From the NCBI RefSeq assembly GCF_006715095.1, contig NZ_VFMO01000001.1, forward strand, positions 3,224,001-3,288,000: a stretch of 64,000 nucleotides of DNA, in the 5' to 3' direction. The notes beneath the pieces were generated by a model. The model searched no databases, had not been told where the DNA came from, and was given only the letters and a program-made list of their open reading frames with translations. Position numbers and translations under genes: made by a program. Below, piece after piece: positions 1-9,274 of the stretch. This DNA is from Yimella lutea (GTDB lineage: Bacteria; Actinomycetota; Actinomycetes; Actinomycetales; Dermatophilaceae). Position 1 is the stretch's first letter, and every line of letters starts with the position of its first letter.

Positions 1-659
1 TCGTACGCCTTGAGGATGGTGTTCTTGGTCGACAGGTAGACCGGCACCTCGCGCTGCAGGCCGTAGTTGAACGACGCGCGGGCGAAGTCCTCGATGGATT
101 TGTTGTAGTTGTACATACCCATCGCGACGCCGCCGTCCTCACCGAACTCGGCGACCTCGAGCTCCATCGGCTCGCTGCCGTCGGCCGGGGTGTAGGTGAT
201 CGTCACCTTGCCCTTGCCGGGCACCTTGAAGTTCTGCGCCTTGTACTGGTCACCGTGCGCGTGACGGCCGATGATGATCGGCTTGGTCCAGCCCGGCACC
301 AGACGCGGGATGTTGCTGATGATGATCGGCTCGCGGAAGATCACGCCGCCGAGGATGTTGCGGATCGTGCCGTTGGGGCTCTTCCACATCTCCTTGAGGC
401 CGAACTCCTCGACGCGGGCCTCGTCCGGGGTGATCGTCGCGCACTTGACGCCGACGCCGTACTGCTTGATCGCGTTCGCTGCGTCGACGGTGATCTGGTC
501 GTCGGTCGCGTCGCGCGACTCCATACCCAGGTCGTAGTACTTCAGATCGATGTCGAGGTACGGGTGGATCAGGCGGTCCTTGATGAAGGTCCAGATGATC
601 CGCGTCATCTCGTCACCGTCGAGTTCGACGATGGGGTTCTTGACCTTGATCTTCTCCAT
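1..659 (-). CDS. icd: NADP-dependent isocitrate dehydrogenase (3' part cut by window edge)
   Basis: Oxidative decarboxylation of isocitrate to 2-oxoglutarate in the TCA cycle. The first 219 residues are present, starting with [20 protein letters not shown], which matches the dimeric, eukaryote-like NADP-IDH family rather than the E. coli type. The substrate/NADP region around [13 protein letters not shown] and the REPII segment are visible. The ATG is preceded by an AGGAG ribosome site at about 673-677. The C-terminal half lies outside the window. Malate dehydrogenase and succinyl-CoA synthetase genes lie within 13 kb, so this is a TCA-rich neighbourhood. Confidence 0.93.
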   Translation of the reverse strand, partial: MEKIKVKNPIVELDGDEMTRIIWTFIKDRLIHPYLDIDLKYYDLGMESRDATDDQITVDAANAIKQYGVGVKCATITPDEARVEEFGLKEMWKSPNGTIRNILGGVIFREPIIISNIPRLVPGWTKPIIIGRHAHGDQYKAQNFKVPGKGKVTITYTPADGSEPMELEVAEFGEDGGVAMGMYNYNKSIEDFARASFNYGLQREVPVYLSTKNTILKAY

Positions 660-704
660 GCGGTTGCTGGCTCCTGAATCGGTGGGGGTACGGCGTTGTT
701 CGCT

Positions 705-740
705 CGCAACAGGCTATCCCCGACCGGCAGCTAGCGAACA
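705..740 (-). promoter_or_regulatory. Putative icd promoter
   Basis: On the minus strand a TAGCCT -10 element lies at 711-716, with a weak TTGTTC-like -35 about 19 bases upstream. It would give a leader of roughly 45 nt that carries the AGGAG site of icd. This is pattern reading only, with no experimental support. Confidence 0.4.
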
Positions 741-769
741 ACCCGGCCGCTACCGGCCGGTCACGTACG

Positions 770-814
770 CAACGACAACGGCACTCCAAGCGCCTTGGAG
801 TGCCGTTGTCGTTG
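770..814 (-). terminator. Strong hairpin terminator after the 825-1550 gene
   Basis: A perfect 21-bp inverted repeat (arms 770-790 and 794-814, loop CGC) starts 11 bases past the stop codon of the exported-protein gene. There is no clear T-run. It separates that gene from the icd promoter. Confidence 0.75.
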
Positions 815-824
815 TACACGTCGG

Positions 825-1550
825 TTAGGAGGCAGCGACGCTGACGGCAGTGTCTGCCGTGCTCACGCCGTCGCTGCCCGACGCACTCCGCGCCTGCGGC
901 GCGCGGTTGCCGGTGTAAGGACCCAGCGTTCCATTGCGTCGCTCGAAGGTCAGGTCCACAGCAGGCTGCGACCCAACGCCATCCTGGTCGATCGTGATTG
1001 ACCGTTGCGTCCAATAGGTGACGTTGTTACAGCGGTCGCTCGGTTGGGTGAAGGTTGCCGTCACGTGGAAACCACCCAGGCGGAGTCTGCCGTCGGCGCT
1101 GACACTCGCCGGGTCGATCGAGCACGTGTAGGTAAAAACATAGGGCGTGTACACGAAGCCGTCCGCCTTTATCGTCGGAGTGCCGCGGACCGGGCCGGAC
1201 CAACACGTCGACGAGTGCCCGATGTTCGTTGCCCAGGTAGCGGTCTGGTTGCCGATGATCCAATATGTGAGGACCGCGTTCGAGATCACAGCCGTCGACT
1301 GCACGTCGTACAGGTATAGGCCGTAGGGAGCACCATCTGGCCCGTTGCCGTTGAGCGTTGAGTTCACCTCGAGGGTGTACTTGCAGCTACCTAGAGACCT
1401 GGACGAATTCAGCACCCAGCCGTTGATTCCCGGATCGATCCGGAGTGAGGCCGCGGCGGGGGGCGCGGCACTTGCGAGTGCCACAACTGGCGCAGCCCAA
1501 GCCATCCCCTTGGCCACCGTCCGACGGTTCACACTGTTTTCCGAAGTCAT
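825..1550 (-). CDS. Tat-type exported protein of unknown function
   Basis: A 241-residue protein. The N-terminus carries twin arginines (NRRTVAKG, residues 8-15), a hydrophobic stretch and an Ala-rich AAPPAAAS cleavage region, so export by the Tat pathway is likely. The mature part is rich in Ser, Thr, Asn and aromatic residues and has three cysteine-containing blocks, like small secreted beta-rich proteins, but I recognise no family. A GGGGAAAG ribosome site precedes the ATG and a strong hairpin follows the stop, so it looks monocistronic. Its bases are somewhat less GC-rich than its neighbours. Confidence 0.7.
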   Translation of the reverse strand: MTSENSVNRRTVAKGMAWAAPVVALASAAPPAAASLRIDPGINGWVLNSSRSLGSCKYTLEVNSTLNGNGPDGAPYGLYLYDVQSTAVISNAVLTYWIIGNQTATWATNIGHSSTCWSGPVRGTPTIKADGFVYTPYVFTYTCSIDPASVSADGRLRLGGFHVTATFTQPSDRCNNVTYWTQRSITIDQDGVGSQPAVDLTFERRNGTLGPYTGNRAPQARSASGSDGVSTADTAVSVAAS

Positions 1551-1670
1551 ACTTTCCCCACTAGGTCGTGCCCGCTACATCGTGCGCAGTCGCGCACTCC
1601 CGAATCGGCCAGGCGGCAGGTACGACCCAATTATCACACAACCATGGAGATGCGTCTCGCGGTCGACGAA

Positions 1671-2855
1671 CTAACGGGCACTCTCCACACCCACGGGTGG
1701 TGCCGCGGTCGTGGTCAAGCCCGCACCCGGATCAGTCGAGGCCGACTCCTGCTCAGTGGTCGAGCTCGACGTCCACTGACGGCTCGAGGTGGGAGTCCAT
1801 TGCCTGGTCGAGCTCGGTGTCCACTGCTGGGTCGAGCTCGGTGTCGACTGCTGGCTGGTGCTCGGCGCAACGTACGGGTTGGAGGTCGAGCTCGGCTCCG
1901 CCGCGGAGTTGCTTGCCGCGGCCTCGGTCGAGCTCGCGGACTCCTGGGTCGAGCTCTGCGTGGTTGTGGACGACTGCTCCGCAACGGGATTGGACATCGG
2001 CACGACCCACGCCTTGGTCTGGTCGGCCGCCCAGATGGTGCGACCCCAGATCGCGATGTCGGCCGACTTGACGCCGGTGGTGCCTTCGACGCATCCGCTG
2101 GCGGAGCCGTTCGCCTCGTCGGCGAGCGCGGCCACCCGGATGCCGCAGTTCTGGCTGCTGGCGACGTAGACCCGGTAGCCCTGCCTCGATCCGGCTGTCG
2201 AGATGCCGGAGGCGTTCTTCACCGTGCCGACCGTCGACCAGGTGGCGCCGGAGTCGGTGGTTCGGCGCACCACGCCGCCGTCGCACAACACGTTGGCGCG
2301 TTCGGCGGTGTCGATGGCGAGGTCCTTGACAGTGCCCGTCGCGCAGGCCTTCGCCGTCGCCTTGCCGGTGTGCATCAGCGTGGACGCGTCCGCCGGGTTG
2401 ATCGCCCACCCGGGCTGCGTCTCGGTCGCCTTCGCACCGCTGTCCTCCAGCACGAGGGTTGCCGGCTTGCAGGCCGTGTCGAGGCCGGTCAGCACCGGCC
2501 GTCCGTTGTCGTCGATGCTGACCGACGACACCATGCGCAGGTCGATCTTCGGGCCGGCCTTCCAGGTCGCTCCGGAGTCCTGACTGCTCGCGACGGTGAC
2601 CGAGCCAGAGCACGCGGACCCGGTGACCACACGCCACGCGCTCGCTGCGCCGGTCGGCAGCACGATCACCCGGTCGGGCGCGGCCGCGACGGTCGAACTG
2701 TTCGCGGCTGTCGTCGCCGACGAGGGCGCCGATGACGTCGCCGTCACATCGGCGTCCTGCGCCGTCCGCTCCCCCGGACGCATCGCCCAGGCGACGAGTG
2801 CGACGTCCAGGATCAGCAGCAGCCCGAGGGCGAACGGCCACAGGCTTCGGCGCAC
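1671..2855 (-). CDS. Membrane-anchored Asp-box (BNR) repeat protein with Ser/Thr-rich tail
   Basis: A 394-residue protein. Residues 1-26 form an N-terminal membrane segment or uncleaved signal. A sialidase/photosystem-assembly-like propeller region follows, with at least two Asp-box motifs (SQDSGATW, TTDSGATW). The last ~110 residues are low complexity, with repeated SST and QWTP/QWTS units (SSTRQWTPTSSRQWTSSST). The propeller would sit outside the cell. No catalytic residues can be assigned, so enzyme function is not claimed. It is divergent from mdh across a 157-bp gap. Confidence 0.65.
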   Translation of the reverse strand: MRRSLWPFALGLLLILDVALVAWAMRPGERTAQDADVTATSSAPSSATTAANSSTVAAAPDRVIVLPTGAASAWRVVTGSACSGSVTVASSQDSGATWKAGPKIDLRMVSSVSIDDNGRPVLTGLDTACKPATLVLEDSGAKATETQPGWAINPADASTLMHTGKATAKACATGTVKDLAIDTAERANVLCDGGVVRRTTDSGATWSTVGTVKNASGISTAGSRQGYRVYVASSQNCGIRVAALADEANGSASGCVEGTTGVKSADIAIWGRTIWAADQTKAWVVPMSNPVAEQSSTTTQSSTQESASSTEAAASNSAAEPSSTSNPYVAPSTSQQSTPSSTQQWTPSSTRQWTPTSSRQWTSSSTTEQESASTDPGAGLTTTAAPPVGVESAR

Positions 2856-2959
2856 GGGAGGTCCCTTCGATCAGGTGGAATTCCTCGGACAGTATGCCGC
2901 CTTCGCCGCACTGGTCACACAATTCCCATATCCCATGGCTGCCGGGGCGTCACGCACCG

Positions 2960-3012
2960 ACCGCTGATACTTTCGACCCGTACCCACCCGTAGACGTCCT
3001 GAGGGGATTTAC
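2960..3012 (+). promoter_or_regulatory. mdh upstream region
   Basis: A GATACT -10-like element (about 2966) and a GAGGGG ribosome-site-like run at 3000-3006 precede the GTG of mdh. The assignment is tentative. Confidence 0.3.
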
Positions 3013-3993
3013 GTGAGCACCCAGCCTGTCAAGGTCGCCGTCACCGGCGCCGCCGGCCAGATCGGTTACAGCCTTCTTTTCCGCATCGCCAGCGGAGCCC
3101 TGCTCGGCCCGGACACCCCGGTCCAGTTGCAGTTGCTCGAAGTCGCCCCTGCGCTGAAGGCGCTCGAGGGCGTCGTCATGGAACTGGACGACTGCGCGTT
3201 CCCGCTGCTGCACTCCGTCGAGATCGGCGACGACGCCGAGAAGATGTTCGACGGCGCCAACGCGGCCCTGCTGGTCGGCGCCATGCCGCGCAAGGAGGGT
3301 ATGGACCGCTCCGACCTGCTCTCCGCCAACGGCAAGATCTTCACCGGCCAGGGCGCCGCGCTGAACAAGGTCGCCGCCGACGACGTCAAGATCCTGGTCA
3401 CCGGTAATCCGGCGAACACCAACGCGCTCATCGCCAAGGAGAACGCCCCCGACATCCCGGCCGAGCGGTTCAACGCGCTCACCCGTCTCGACCACAACCG
3501 TGCGAAGGCGATGCTCGCCAAGAAGCTCGAGGTCGCGGTCGACGAGATCAAGGACCTCGCGATCTGGGGCAACCACGACGACTCGATGTACCCGGACCTT
3601 TACAACACGAAGGTCAGCGGCAAGGTTGCGGCCGACCTGGTCGACGAGGCCTGGATCAAGGACGAGTACATCCCGACCGTCGCCACCCGCGGTGGCGCGA
3701 TCATCAAGGCGCGCGGTGCATCGTCCGCCGCATCGGCTGCCTCGGCGACCATCGACCACATGCGCGACTGGATGCTCGGCACCGACCAGATCGTCTCGAT
3801 GTCCGTCCCGACCGACGGCTCGTACGACGTGCCGGAAGGCATCATCTCCTCCTTCCCGTGCCGCGTGAAGAACGGCAAGTACGAGATCGTCCAGGGTCTG
3901 GAACTGAACGACTTCAGCAAGGAGCGCATCTTGGCGTCCGCCAAGCGCTTGCAGGACGAGCGCGCCGCGGTGGAGAAGCTCGGCCTCATCTGA
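3013..3993 (+). CDS. mdh: Malate dehydrogenase
   Basis: NAD-dependent interconversion of malate and oxaloacetate in the TCA cycle. The 326 residues match the family's usual length. The Rossmann loop GAAGQIG is at residues 12-18. The substrate-binding arginine region is [14 protein letters not shown], and LDHNRA and the catalytic His in [12 protein letters not shown] (near 188) are all intact. The GTG start is preceded by GAGGGG. The gene is followed by a hairpin and appears monocistronic. Confidence 0.97.
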   Translation: MSTQPVKVAVTGAAGQIGYSLLFRIASGALLGPDTPVQLQLLEVAPALKALEGVVMELDDCAFPLLHSVEIGDDAEKMFDGANAALLVGAMPRKEGMDRSDLLSANGKIFTGQGAALNKVAADDVKILVTGNPANTNALIAKENAPDIPAERFNALTRLDHNRAKAMLAKKLEVAVDEIKDLAIWGNHDDSMYPDLYNTKVSGKVAADLVDEAWIKDEYIPTVATRGGAIIKARGASSAASAASATIDHMRDWMLGTDQIVSMSVPTDGSYDVPEGIISSFPCRVKNGKYEIVQGLELNDFSKERILASAKRLQDERAAVEKLGLI

Positions 3994-4010
3994 GTCTCAC
4001 TCGCGCGCGA

Positions 4011-4036
4011 GCCCCACGACCAGTCGGTCGTGGGGC
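4011..4036. terminator. mdh terminator hairpin
   Basis: An 11-bp perfect stem (GCCCCACGACC / GGTCGTGGGGC) with a 4-nt loop lies 17 bases after the mdh stop. There is no T-tract. The GC-rich symmetric stem could act in both directions. Confidence 0.7.
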
Positions 4037-4154
4037 ATCGTCGTCCCACCCCGAGGGAGGGCAGTACATAAAGACCCGGTAAGTAGCCCGTCGCCAAAGG
4101 CCGCGCAGCAGAAGATCCGGTCTTCGTACAGCCGTAGCAGTACGCACTGGCGCA

Positions 4155-4186
4155 GGGCTCCCGGACCGTTGCAGGTTCCGGGGCCC
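4155..4186 (-). terminator. Putative terminator of the folD operon
   Basis: Imperfect hairpin (arms 4155-4167 and 4174-4186) about 18 bases beyond the stop of the DUF3017 gene. The remaining bases between mdh and this hairpin (4037-4154) show no gene or recognisable RNA. Confidence 0.45.
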
Positions 4187-4204
4187 TTCGCCGTGCCGGA
4201 AGAA

Positions 4205-4465
4205 TCAGAGCCGGACGAGTGAGAACACCGTCGCGAGTGCGACGGCAAGCAGTCCGTACATCAGGACATCGGTGCCTCGGCGACGGACGACGATGCCGCC
4301 CGCTAACCGCTCCGGCAACGCCAGGCGCAGCAGAGCTCCCCCGGCCGCGGTCGCCGCCAGCAGATAACCGCCCGTGCGCACGTCGCCGAGCACCAGGACG
4401 GCGATGGAGAACACGGCGCCGGCGGCCAGCAGAGACCAGGCCGGACCGAGCGGCGGACGCCTCAC
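4205..4465 (-). CDS. DUF3017 small membrane protein
   Basis: An 86-residue protein of mostly three hydrophobic segments ([46 protein letters not shown]) separated by an arginine-rich stretch. It matches the DUF3017 family that accompanies folD in Actinobacteria. The GTG start overlaps the folD stop in a GTGA junction, so the two are translated as one operon. Molecular function is unknown. This start was chosen over longer upstream frames because of the coupling and the family length. Confidence 0.8.
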   Translation of the reverse strand: MRRPPLGPAWSLLAAGAVFSIAVLVLGDVRTGGYLLAATAAGGALLRLALPERLAGGIVVRRRGTDVLMYGLLAVALATVFSLVRL

Positions 4466-5313
4466 GCCACCTTCTGTTCGGCGATCGTGACCAGATTGCT
4501 CAGCAACATCGCGCGGGTCATCGGGCCGACCCCGCCCGGGTTGGGGGTGATCCACCCGGCGACCTCGGCGACGTCCTTCGCCACGTCGCCGGCGATCTTG
4601 CCGTCGCGGCGGCTCACGCCGACGTCCATGACGGCTGCACCTGGCTTGACCATGTCCTTGGTGATGAGGTCGGGCACTCCGGCCGCGGCGATGACGATGT
4701 CGGCTTCGCGGACGTGGTTGGCAAGGGCACGAGTTCCGGTGTGGCACAACGTGGTTGTCGCGTTCTCCGAGCGGCGGGTCAGCAGCAGGCCAAGCGGGCG
4801 GCCCACGGTCAGCCCGCGTCCGACCACGACGACGTTCGCTCCGTCGATCGGCACCTGGTAGCGCCGCAGGAGTTCGATCGCGCCGAGCGGAGTGCAGGGC
4901 AGCGGGCCGTCCTTGCCGAGCACCAGCTTGCCGAGGTTCACCGGGTGCAGACCGTCGATGTCCTTCTCAGGGGAAACCCTTGACAACAGGGCGAATTCGT
5001 CGAGGCCGGTGGGCTGCTGGACGAGGAACCCGGTGCACGCGTCGTCCGCGTTGAGTTCGTCGATGACCGCTTCCACCTCGGCCTGCGTGGCCGACGCGCG
5101 AAGGTCATGACGCAACCCGCGGATGCCGATCGATTCGCAGTCCTTGTGCTTGGCACCCACGTACCAGTGCGACGCGGGGTCGTCCCCGACGAGGACTGTG
5201 CCGAGACCGGGAGTCACACCTTTCTCGGCGAGAACGGCGACGCGGGTGCGCAGTTCGTCCTTGATCGCTCGCAGAGTCGCCTTGCCGTCCATCACGATTG
5301 CGGTCACGGTCAC
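4462..5313 (-). CDS. folD: Methylenetetrahydrofolate dehydrogenase / cyclohydrolase
   Basis: Bifunctional enzyme that oxidises 5,10-methylene-THF to 10-formyl-THF, the one-carbon donor used by PurN and PurH nearby. 283 residues. The catalytic Tyr/Lys motif is YVGAKHKDC. The family signature regions [14 protein letters not shown] and [13 protein letters not shown] are present, as is the C-terminal [11 protein letters not shown]. The GTG start at 5313 gives the usual N-terminus; further in-frame GTGs lie just inside. The 5' gap (5314-5427) shows no clear riboswitch. Confidence 0.96.
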   Translation of the reverse strand: MTVTAIVMDGKATLRAIKDELRTRVAVLAEKGVTPGLGTVLVGDDPASHWYVGAKHKDCESIGIRGLRHDLRASATQAEVEAVIDELNADDACTGFLVQQPTGLDEFALLSRVSPEKDIDGLHPVNLGKLVLGKDGPLPCTPLGAIELLRRYQVPIDGANVVVVGRGLTVGRPLGLLLTRRSENATTTLCHTGTRALANHVREADIVIAAAGVPDLITKDMVKPGAAVMDVGVSRRDGKIAGDVAKDVAEVAGWITPNPGGVGPMTRAMLLSNLVTIAEQKVA

Positions 5314-5427
5314 CCATCCTGCCAGGTGGCACGGTTCGAGGTTCGCCGACTACTGACAATCGGAGGTCGCCGTGGTGGGCGAGGCGCCCGCCTGCGGGAA
5401 GAAGCTCTCGTGCAGGTGCAACAGCCT

Positions 5428-6387
5428 TCAGCGATTGCGGGCGAGACCTGCCCCCACGGCCGCGACCAATGTGATCAGCAGTCCGATCAACAGTTGCGCA
5501 CCGATGCGGTCTCGGGCCGCAGGATCGATCAGATCAAGACCGACGGCCGTCAACAGCTGACCGGCGACGGCGAGCAGGCCGAAGATCAACACGCCGGTGA
5601 TCCGTACCGCCCACGACGTGATCGCGATGAAGACGATCCCGATCAGTCCGCCGGTCAGCGCCCAGGGCGGCACGTCGCTCGACAGCGTCCAATCGTGAGT
5701 CCCGGACGTCAGCAGCACGACGAGGCTCACGACGAGCAGCGTGACGGTGCCGACTAAGAAGTTCTGCCAGGTCGTCGCCATCGGACTCTTGTTCGCGACC
5801 GACACGCGTCCGTTGACCGCCTGCTGGACCGCCATACCGGCTCCCACCAGGAACGCAGCGACCGCGGGCAACAGCGAGAACTCCCCCGCCCCTCCGGCGG
5901 TCGAAGCGACCACGACTCCCACGACAGCCACGATCGCGGCGAGCAACCGGACACCGGTCACCGCATGCACTCCCGCCGGTCCCAGTCCGAGCCGGTCGAC
6001 GAGCAGTCCGTTCAGGGTCTGCCCGCCGACAACGGCCACGCTGAAGATTGCGACACCGACGATCGGCACCGACCACGCCTGCACGGCCACCAACAGCCCG
6101 CCGAAGAACCCACCGATGCACTGCCACCACTTCAACCGGCCGGCTCGCAGCGCTTCGATGATCCGCAGGACGCCTCGCCGCACCGGCGCAGTCACCAGCA
6201 CAGCGATGGTCAACACGACGAGTCCGGAGCCGAAGCTCCACAACGCCGCCATCAGCGGGCGTCCGCTGTGTTCGCTGACGACGCCGTTCAAGCGTGACTG
6301 GACAGCGAGCATCGCGCCGGAGGAGAACGCGCCGGCGAGCGCAAGGAACTGGACGCGCGCAGAATGGACTTCAGTAGTGGTGGACAT
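5428..6387 (-). CDS. DUF606/YdcZ-type DMT-superfamily transporter
   Basis: A 319-residue integral membrane protein with about ten hydrophobic segments. Two halves repeat the same signature: RLNGVVSEHSGRPLMAALWS in the first and VNGRVSVANKSPMATTWQNF in the second. This is the internal duplication of the DUF606 (YdcZ) transporters. The substrate is not predictable. It stands alone between folD and purH, with its own start near a short intergenic region. Confidence 0.82.
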   Translation of the reverse strand: MSTTTEVHSARVQFLALAGAFSSGAMLAVQSRLNGVVSEHSGRPLMAALWSFGSGLVVLTIAVLVTAPVRRGVLRIIEALRAGRLKWWQCIGGFFGGLLVAVQAWSVPIVGVAIFSVAVVGGQTLNGLLVDRLGLGPAGVHAVTGVRLLAAIVAVVGVVVASTAGGAGEFSLLPAVAAFLVGAGMAVQQAVNGRVSVANKSPMATTWQNFLVGTVTLLVVSLVVLLTSGTHDWTLSSDVPPWALTGGLIGIVFIAITSWAVRITGVLIFGLLAVAGQLLTAVGLDLIDPAARDRIGAQLLIGLLITLVAAVGAGLARNR

Positions 6388-6479
6388 CGAGATCCATTGT
6401 GTTCCGATACTTCATCCGCATGCGATGCGGGTCAGTAGGCGGACCGTGTCGCGCCCGCCGCGGACCCCGCTCGAGAACA

Positions 6480-6521
6480 GCAGAAGTCGCGGACCCTGCT
6501 CGATACGTCCGCGACTTCTGC
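6480..6521 (-). terminator. purH terminator
   Basis: A 14-bp perfect stem (arms 6480-6493 and 6508-6521; GCAGAAGTCGCGGA) with a 14-nt loop starts 17 bases past the purH stop. It closes the riboswitch-controlled transcript. Confidence 0.7.
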
Positions 6522-6537
6522 TCGATGATCGTGAGGC

Positions 6538-8139
6538 TCAGTGCGCGAAGTGGCGCGTGCCGGTGAAGTACGTCGTCACACCGGCGGCGTTCGCGGCGTC
6601 GATCACTTCCTGGTCGCGCATCGAACCACCAGGTGCGACAACGGCTTTCACCCCGGCGTCGATCAGCACTTGGAGTCCGTCGGCGAACGGGAAGAACGCG
6701 TCGGACGAGGCGACAGCGCCGCGAGCTCGCTCTTCACCCGCGCGTGAGACCGCGAGGTGGGAGGAGTCGACCCGGTTGACCTGGCCCATCCCGACGCCGA
6801 CGGACGCACCGTCCTTGGCGAGCAGGATCGCGTTCGACTTCACCGCACGCACAGCCCGCCAGGCGAAGCGCAGATCGGCGAGCGTCGCCTCGTCGGCCGC
6901 GTTGCCGGCGACCAGGCGCCAGTTGTCGACCTCGTCGCCCCCGATCACTGTCCCGGACTCGTCCGTGACCTCGGCGTCGAGCGCGTCGCCGTCCTGCAGC
7001 AACATGCCGCCGAAGATGTGTCGCATGTCGCCGCCCATGCGTCGGGGCGCGACCTTGAGCAGGCGGATGTTCTTCTTGCCCTGAAGCACCTCCAGCGCCT
7101 CGGACTCGAAATCGGGCGCGATGACGACCTCGGTAAAGATGTCCTTGACCGTCTCGGCCATCTCGCGGGTCACCGTCCGGTTCGCTGCGATGACACCGCC
7201 GAACGCCGACACCGGGTCGCACGCGTGCGCCTTGCGGTGCGCGTCCGCGATGTCGGAGCCGACGGCGATCCCGCACGGGTTGGCGTGCTTGATGATCGCG
7301 ACGGTCGGCTCGTCGCCCTGGTCGTACGCGGCCCGGTGGGCGGCGTCCGCGTCGGTGTAGTTGTTGAAACTCATCGGCTTGCCGTGCAGCAGTTCACCCT
7401 GCGCCAGGCCGGGGCCGCCGGGCTGGAAACCGTTGTCGTACAACGCTGCCGACTGGTGAGGGTTCTCTCCGTAACGCAGCGTCTGTGACTTGGTCCAGGT
7501 GGCACCGATCCACGCCGGGTAGCCGTCGCCGTCGGAGGTGTCGGTGAGCACGTTGCCCATCCAGGACGCCACATGGACGTCATAGGTAGCGGTGTGCACG
7601 AAGGCCTCCGCTGCCAGACGCTTGCGCTGCTCGAGCGTGAACCCACCCGCGCGGACCGCCTCCAGCACCGCGTCGTACGACGCCGGATCGGTGACGATCG
7701 CGACGCTCGGGTGGTTCTTGGCGGCGGCACGCACCATCGAGGGGCCGCCGATGTCGATCTGCTCGACGCACTCGTCGGGTGAGGCACCGGAGGCGACGGT
7801 CTGGGTGAACGGGTACAGGTTGCTGACCACCAGGTCGAACGGCTCGACCCCCAGCTCGCCCAACTGCGTGACGTGCTCGGGCTTGCGCGTGTCCGCCAGG
7901 ATGCCGGCGTGCACCCGCGGGTGCAGCGTCTTCACGCGTCCGTCGAGGCATTCGGGGAAGCCGGTGAGGTCCTCGACCTTGGTGACCGGCAGAGCGAGCT
8001 TCTCGATGAGGGCGGCCGAGCCCCCGGTCGAGACGAGTTCCACACCGGCCTCGTGCAGACCGCGGGCCAGATCCTCCAGCCCGGTCTTGTCGTACACGGA
8101 GACGAGGGCGCGCTTGATCGGACGTTGATCGACGGACAT
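6538..8139 (-). CDS. purH: Bifunctional AICAR formyltransferase / IMP cyclohydrolase
   Basis: Last two steps of IMP synthesis, using 10-formyl-THF. 533 residues. The N-terminal MGS-like cyclohydrolase domain is roughly residues 1-200, with [19 protein letters not shown] and SNLYPF. The C-terminal formyltransferase domain has [17 protein letters not shown] and DAFFPFADG. Length and motifs are standard. The ATG has an AGGAG site at 8144-8148, directly downstream of a ZTP riboswitch. Unlike many relatives, purN is not in the same transcript but runs divergently. Confidence 0.97.
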   Translation of the reverse strand: MSVDQRPIKRALVSVYDKTGLEDLARGLHEAGVELVSTGGSAALIEKLALPVTKVEDLTGFPECLDGRVKTLHPRVHAGILADTRKPEHVTQLGELGVEPFDLVVSNLYPFTQTVASGASPDECVEQIDIGGPSMVRAAAKNHPSVAIVTDPASYDAVLEAVRAGGFTLEQRKRLAAEAFVHTATYDVHVASWMGNVLTDTSDGDGYPAWIGATWTKSQTLRYGENPHQSAALYDNGFQPGGPGLAQGELLHGKPMSFNNYTDADAAHRAAYDQGDEPTVAIIKHANPCGIAVGSDIADAHRKAHACDPVSAFGGVIAANRTVTREMAETVKDIFTEVVIAPDFESEALEVLQGKKNIRLLKVAPRRMGGDMRHIFGGMLLQDGDALDAEVTDESGTVIGGDEVDNWRLVAGNAADEATLADLRFAWRAVRAVKSNAILLAKDGASVGVGMGQVNRVDSSHLAVSRAGEERARGAVASSDAFFPFADGLQVLIDAGVKAVVAPGGSMRDQEVIDAANAAGVTTYFTGTRHFAH

Positions 8140-8170
8140 GACACTCCTGAACAGTCGCTTGCATGCGATG

Positions 8171-8243
8171 TGGACCCAGGCGATCGATCCACGATCCAGT
8201 CACTCCCTGGTGGTCACCCACCTGCGCCAGTCGTGTGCGCCCA
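8171..8243 (-). promoter_or_regulatory. ZTP (pfl) riboswitch controlling purH
   Basis: On the minus strand the leader contains, in order, the conserved pieces of the ZTP riboswitch: CACGACTGGCG, a GTGGGTGACCAC hairpin, GGGAGTGAC, a variable spacer and CGCCTGGGT. The order and near-consensus sequence make the assignment strong. ZTP/ZMP build up when 10-formyl-THF is short; the aptamer then turns on purine and one-carbon genes. The 3' part of the aptamer is about 25-30 bases from the AGGAG site of purH. No clear terminator with a T-run is visible, so control of translation start is the likelier mode. Confidence 0.9.
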
Positions 8244-8274
8244 GCGTACCGAGGGGGCGTGAGGACCCGAGCGG

Positions 8275-8287
8275 TAACCTCGCCTGC
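8275..8287 (+). promoter_or_regulatory. purN: Putative leaderless promoter of purN
   Basis: A TAACCT -10 element at 8275-8280 is followed by exactly 7 bases and then the GTG start codon, so transcription would begin at or next to the start codon. No ribosome site is present. The same arrangement occurs at three other genes in the window. Confidence 0.5.
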
Positions 8288-8914
8288 GTGAATTCTCCCG
8301 CCCGCGTGGTCGTCCTCCTGTCCGGTTCCGGCTCGCTGCTCCAAGCCCTGCTGGACGCGTCCGCGGACGACTCGTACGGAGTGGAGATCGTGGCCGTGGG
8401 TTCCGACCGTCCGGACGTACTCGGACTTGACCGTGCCGAGCGCGCCGGCGTCCCCACCTTCGTCCTGCGCACCAAGGACTTCGAGTCCCGGCAGGCGTGG
8501 GACGACGCGCTCGGGGCGAAAGTGGCCGAGTACTCCCCCGATCTGGTCGTGTCCGCGGGCTTCCTGAAGCTCGTGGGGCCGGCGTTCCTGTCAAGGTTCG
8601 GCGGCCGATATCTCAACAGCCACAACGCGCTGTTGCCGAGCTTTCCCGGAATTCATGGGCCGGCCGACGCCCTCGAGTACGGCGTCAAGGTGACCGGTGC
8701 GACGCTCTTCGTGGTGGACGAGGGCATCGACACCGGCGCGATCGTCGCCCAGTGCGTCGTTCCGGTCGACGACAACGACGACGTGGAGACGCTCACCGAG
8801 CGGATCAAGCAGGCCGAGCGGCCCCAACTCGTGGAGTACGTCGGACGCATGGCACGTAAGGGTTTCCGGGTCGAGGGACGTCGCGTGCGCATCGGCAGCA
8901 CCGACAGCGGCTGA
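8288..8914 (+). CDS. purN: Phosphoribosylglycinamide formyltransferase
   Basis: Transfers a formyl group from 10-formyl-THF to GAR in purine synthesis. 208 residues. The start LLSGSGSLLQAL, the catalytic Asn and His in LNSHNALLPSFPG and the catalytic Asp in DEGIDTGAIVAQ are present. The residue after the His is Asn where many family members have Pro. GTG at 8288 was chosen: it fits the family N-terminus and lies 7 bases after a -10 element. Longer upstream frames would run through the purH riboswitch. Confidence 0.95.
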   Translation: MNSPARVVVLLSGSGSLLQALLDASADDSYGVEIVAVGSDRPDVLGLDRAERAGVPTFVLRTKDFESRQAWDDALGAKVAEYSPDLVVSAGFLKLVGPAFLSRFGGRYLNSHNALLPSFPGIHGPADALEYGVKVTGATLFVVDEGIDTGAIVAQCVVPVDDNDDVETLTERIKQAERPQLVEYVGRMARKGFRVEGRRVRIGSTDSG

Positions 8915-9004
8915 AACCCCCACCGGGCCACCGCGTTTCGTACCCTCGAAGGAACGACGCAATCGCCCCCGACAGCCGGGCGAGACAACGGTTGGAAGGG
9001 ACAC

Positions 9005-9274
9005 ATGATCGATCGCGACGCGGCTCTCGACGCCGATGCACGCGAGTTGCGTGCCCAGGCGGTCGTTCTCGAGCATTCGGAATCGGTGATTCGCTCGGTC
9101 GCCGAGACATTCACCGTCCCGACCGACCAGATCGTCGACGATGAGTTGTCCACGCTGGTCGCGCGAAGTCTTGCGGTCGTCACCGGCACGGCCGACGGGA
9201 TCGCCGACGGCATTGCTCACCTCAGCGAGTTCGTCCACGCCCAGGCCGCCACGCACGAAGAGGGCAGCCAGTGA
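9005..9274 (+). CDS. Small helical protein, unknown (WXG100-like size)
   Basis: An 89-residue, acidic, Ala-rich protein predicted to be two helices (ADARELRAQAVVLEHSES and LSTLVARSLAVVTGTADGIA regions) with no signal or membrane segment. Size and helical-hairpin look recall ESX/WXG100 or LXG-associated small proteins, but the WXG motif is absent. It overlaps the next gene by 4 bases (GTGA) and clearly forms a two-gene unit with it. AAGG-type ribosome signal before the ATG. Function unknown. Confidence 0.6.
   Translation: MIDRDAALDADARELRAQAVVLEHSESVIRSVAETFTVPTDQIVDDELSTLVARSLAVVTGTADGIADGIAHLSEFVHAQAATHEEGSQ

Noticed and set aside
5314..5427. A ZTP riboswitch before folD
   Set aside because: The conserved ACTGGCG, GGGAG and CGCCTGGG pieces are not found in the right order on the minus strand.
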